Shown here in pieces: positions 22,341 to 22,603 of a stretch of 22,603 nucleotides of DNA (the stretch's first letter is position 1; every line of letters begins with the position of its first letter). Where the stretch lies: IMG/VR virus record IMGVR_UViG_3300042509_001431, positions 1 to 22,603 of that record. One strand, written 5' to 3'. This DNA comes from a virus. The position numbers and the translations under genes were made by a program. The notes under the pieces are model-generated. The model did not search any database and was not told the DNA's origin. It was given only the letters and a program-made list of their open reading frames with translations.

Positions 22341-22603
22341 ATGGCAGCGTCCAACTGGAAAGTAACACTCTACGCGGCGAACACCGATACGGCGTCGACG
22401 GCATACGACACGGTCGCAACGTCGAACATCGCTGCGCTCGGCACGACTTTCGCATACACGACAGCCGAGTTCTATATCACCGGCTCGCGGGCTACGTGGG
22501 AGATCGAAAGCTCTTCACTCGAGGATATCTCAGGGTCGCGCCGCGGGACGTCGTCACGGCGTCGTGTGTTTGAGATAGAGTCGTTCCCGTTCGCCTTCGC
22601 AAA
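22341..22603 (+). CDS. Distal tail gene, N-terminal part (runs off the window)
   Basis: ATG at 22341, three bases after the tape measure stop, with AGAGGA as SD. The frame is open to the end of the window (87 complete codons). The visible part starts MAASNWKVTLYAANTDTAS and continues with beta-type Thr/Ser/Ala-rich sequence and a later RRRVFEIESFPFAFA. Immediately after the tape measure, most siphoviruses encode a distal tail or minor tail protein. The visible part shows no decisive motif. Confidence 0.6.
   Translation, partial: MAASNWKVTLYAANTDTASTAYDTVATSNIAALGTTFAYTTAEFYITGSRATWEIESSSLEDISGSRRGTSSRRRVFEIESFPFAFA

Overview
This window is a contiguous piece of a tailed double-stranded DNA phage or prophage with siphovirus-type architecture. 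It encodes a HK97-fold capsid, a major tail tube protein, a tail assembly chaperone and a 1413-residue tape measure protein. Every credible gene is on the + strand, and many neighbours overlap by ATGA or TAATG (at 1143, 1586, 6344, 8566, 13175, 13453, 14495, 15557 and 15802), so the region is probably transcribed as long polycistronic messages. Most starts carry a purine-rich Shine-Dalgarno sequence, so the host uses standard SD-led initiation. The sequence is moderately GC-rich. I cannot name the host or assign a described phage genus.

Layout. (1) 1-1951, end of the replication region: the C-terminal part of a VapE-type primase/helicase ATPase, a small protein whose gene contains an AT-rich core flanked by 15-base inverted repeats and repeated CTGTAACCG motifs (origin candidate), a VRR-NUC nuclease, and a small protein resembling DnaA domain IV. 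(2) 1909-8149, packaging and head: small and large terminase, a portal protein fused to a MuF-like domain, HK97 prohead protease, major capsid protein, and a probable decoration protein. (3) 8222-11541, fibre or appendage genes: an Ig-like adaptor, a collagen-like protein with 54 Gly-X-Y triplets, a short structural protein, a Kelch/beta-propeller-like protein and two mini-proteins. (4) 11619-13920, lysis cassette: a membrane/coiled-coil protein, a holin-like protein, a calcineurin-like phosphoesterase, an HExxH metallopeptidase-like protein and a Cys/His/Asn endolysin. (5) 13911-22603, connectors and tail: head-tail connector, tail completion protein, probable tail terminator, a small unknown, a family 2 glycosyltransferase, tail tube, a tail assembly chaperone whose second part is reached only by ribosomal frameshifting, the tape measure, and the start of a distal tail gene.

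The order is unusual. The fibre genes and the whole lysis cassette sit between the capsid genes and the head-tail connectors, whereas most siphoviruses place fibres and lysis after the tape measure. The collagen-like gene may therefore encode a capsid-attached fibre. Its many Gly-Pro-Thr and Gly-Ala-Thr triplets, together with a phage-encoded glycosyltransferase in the tail operon, suggest a glycosylated virion surface.

The most notable items are the putative origin inside a coding frame beside a DnaA-domain-IV-like gene, the frameshifted tail chaperone hidden at 17747-18094, the alternative RNA hairpins upstream of that chaperone, the collagen plus glycosyltransferase pairing, and the displaced lysis and fibre block. 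With the frameshifted extension counted, no stretch longer than 300 bases lacks a gene. I saw no tRNA genes, CRISPR arrays, insertion sequences or attachment sites.
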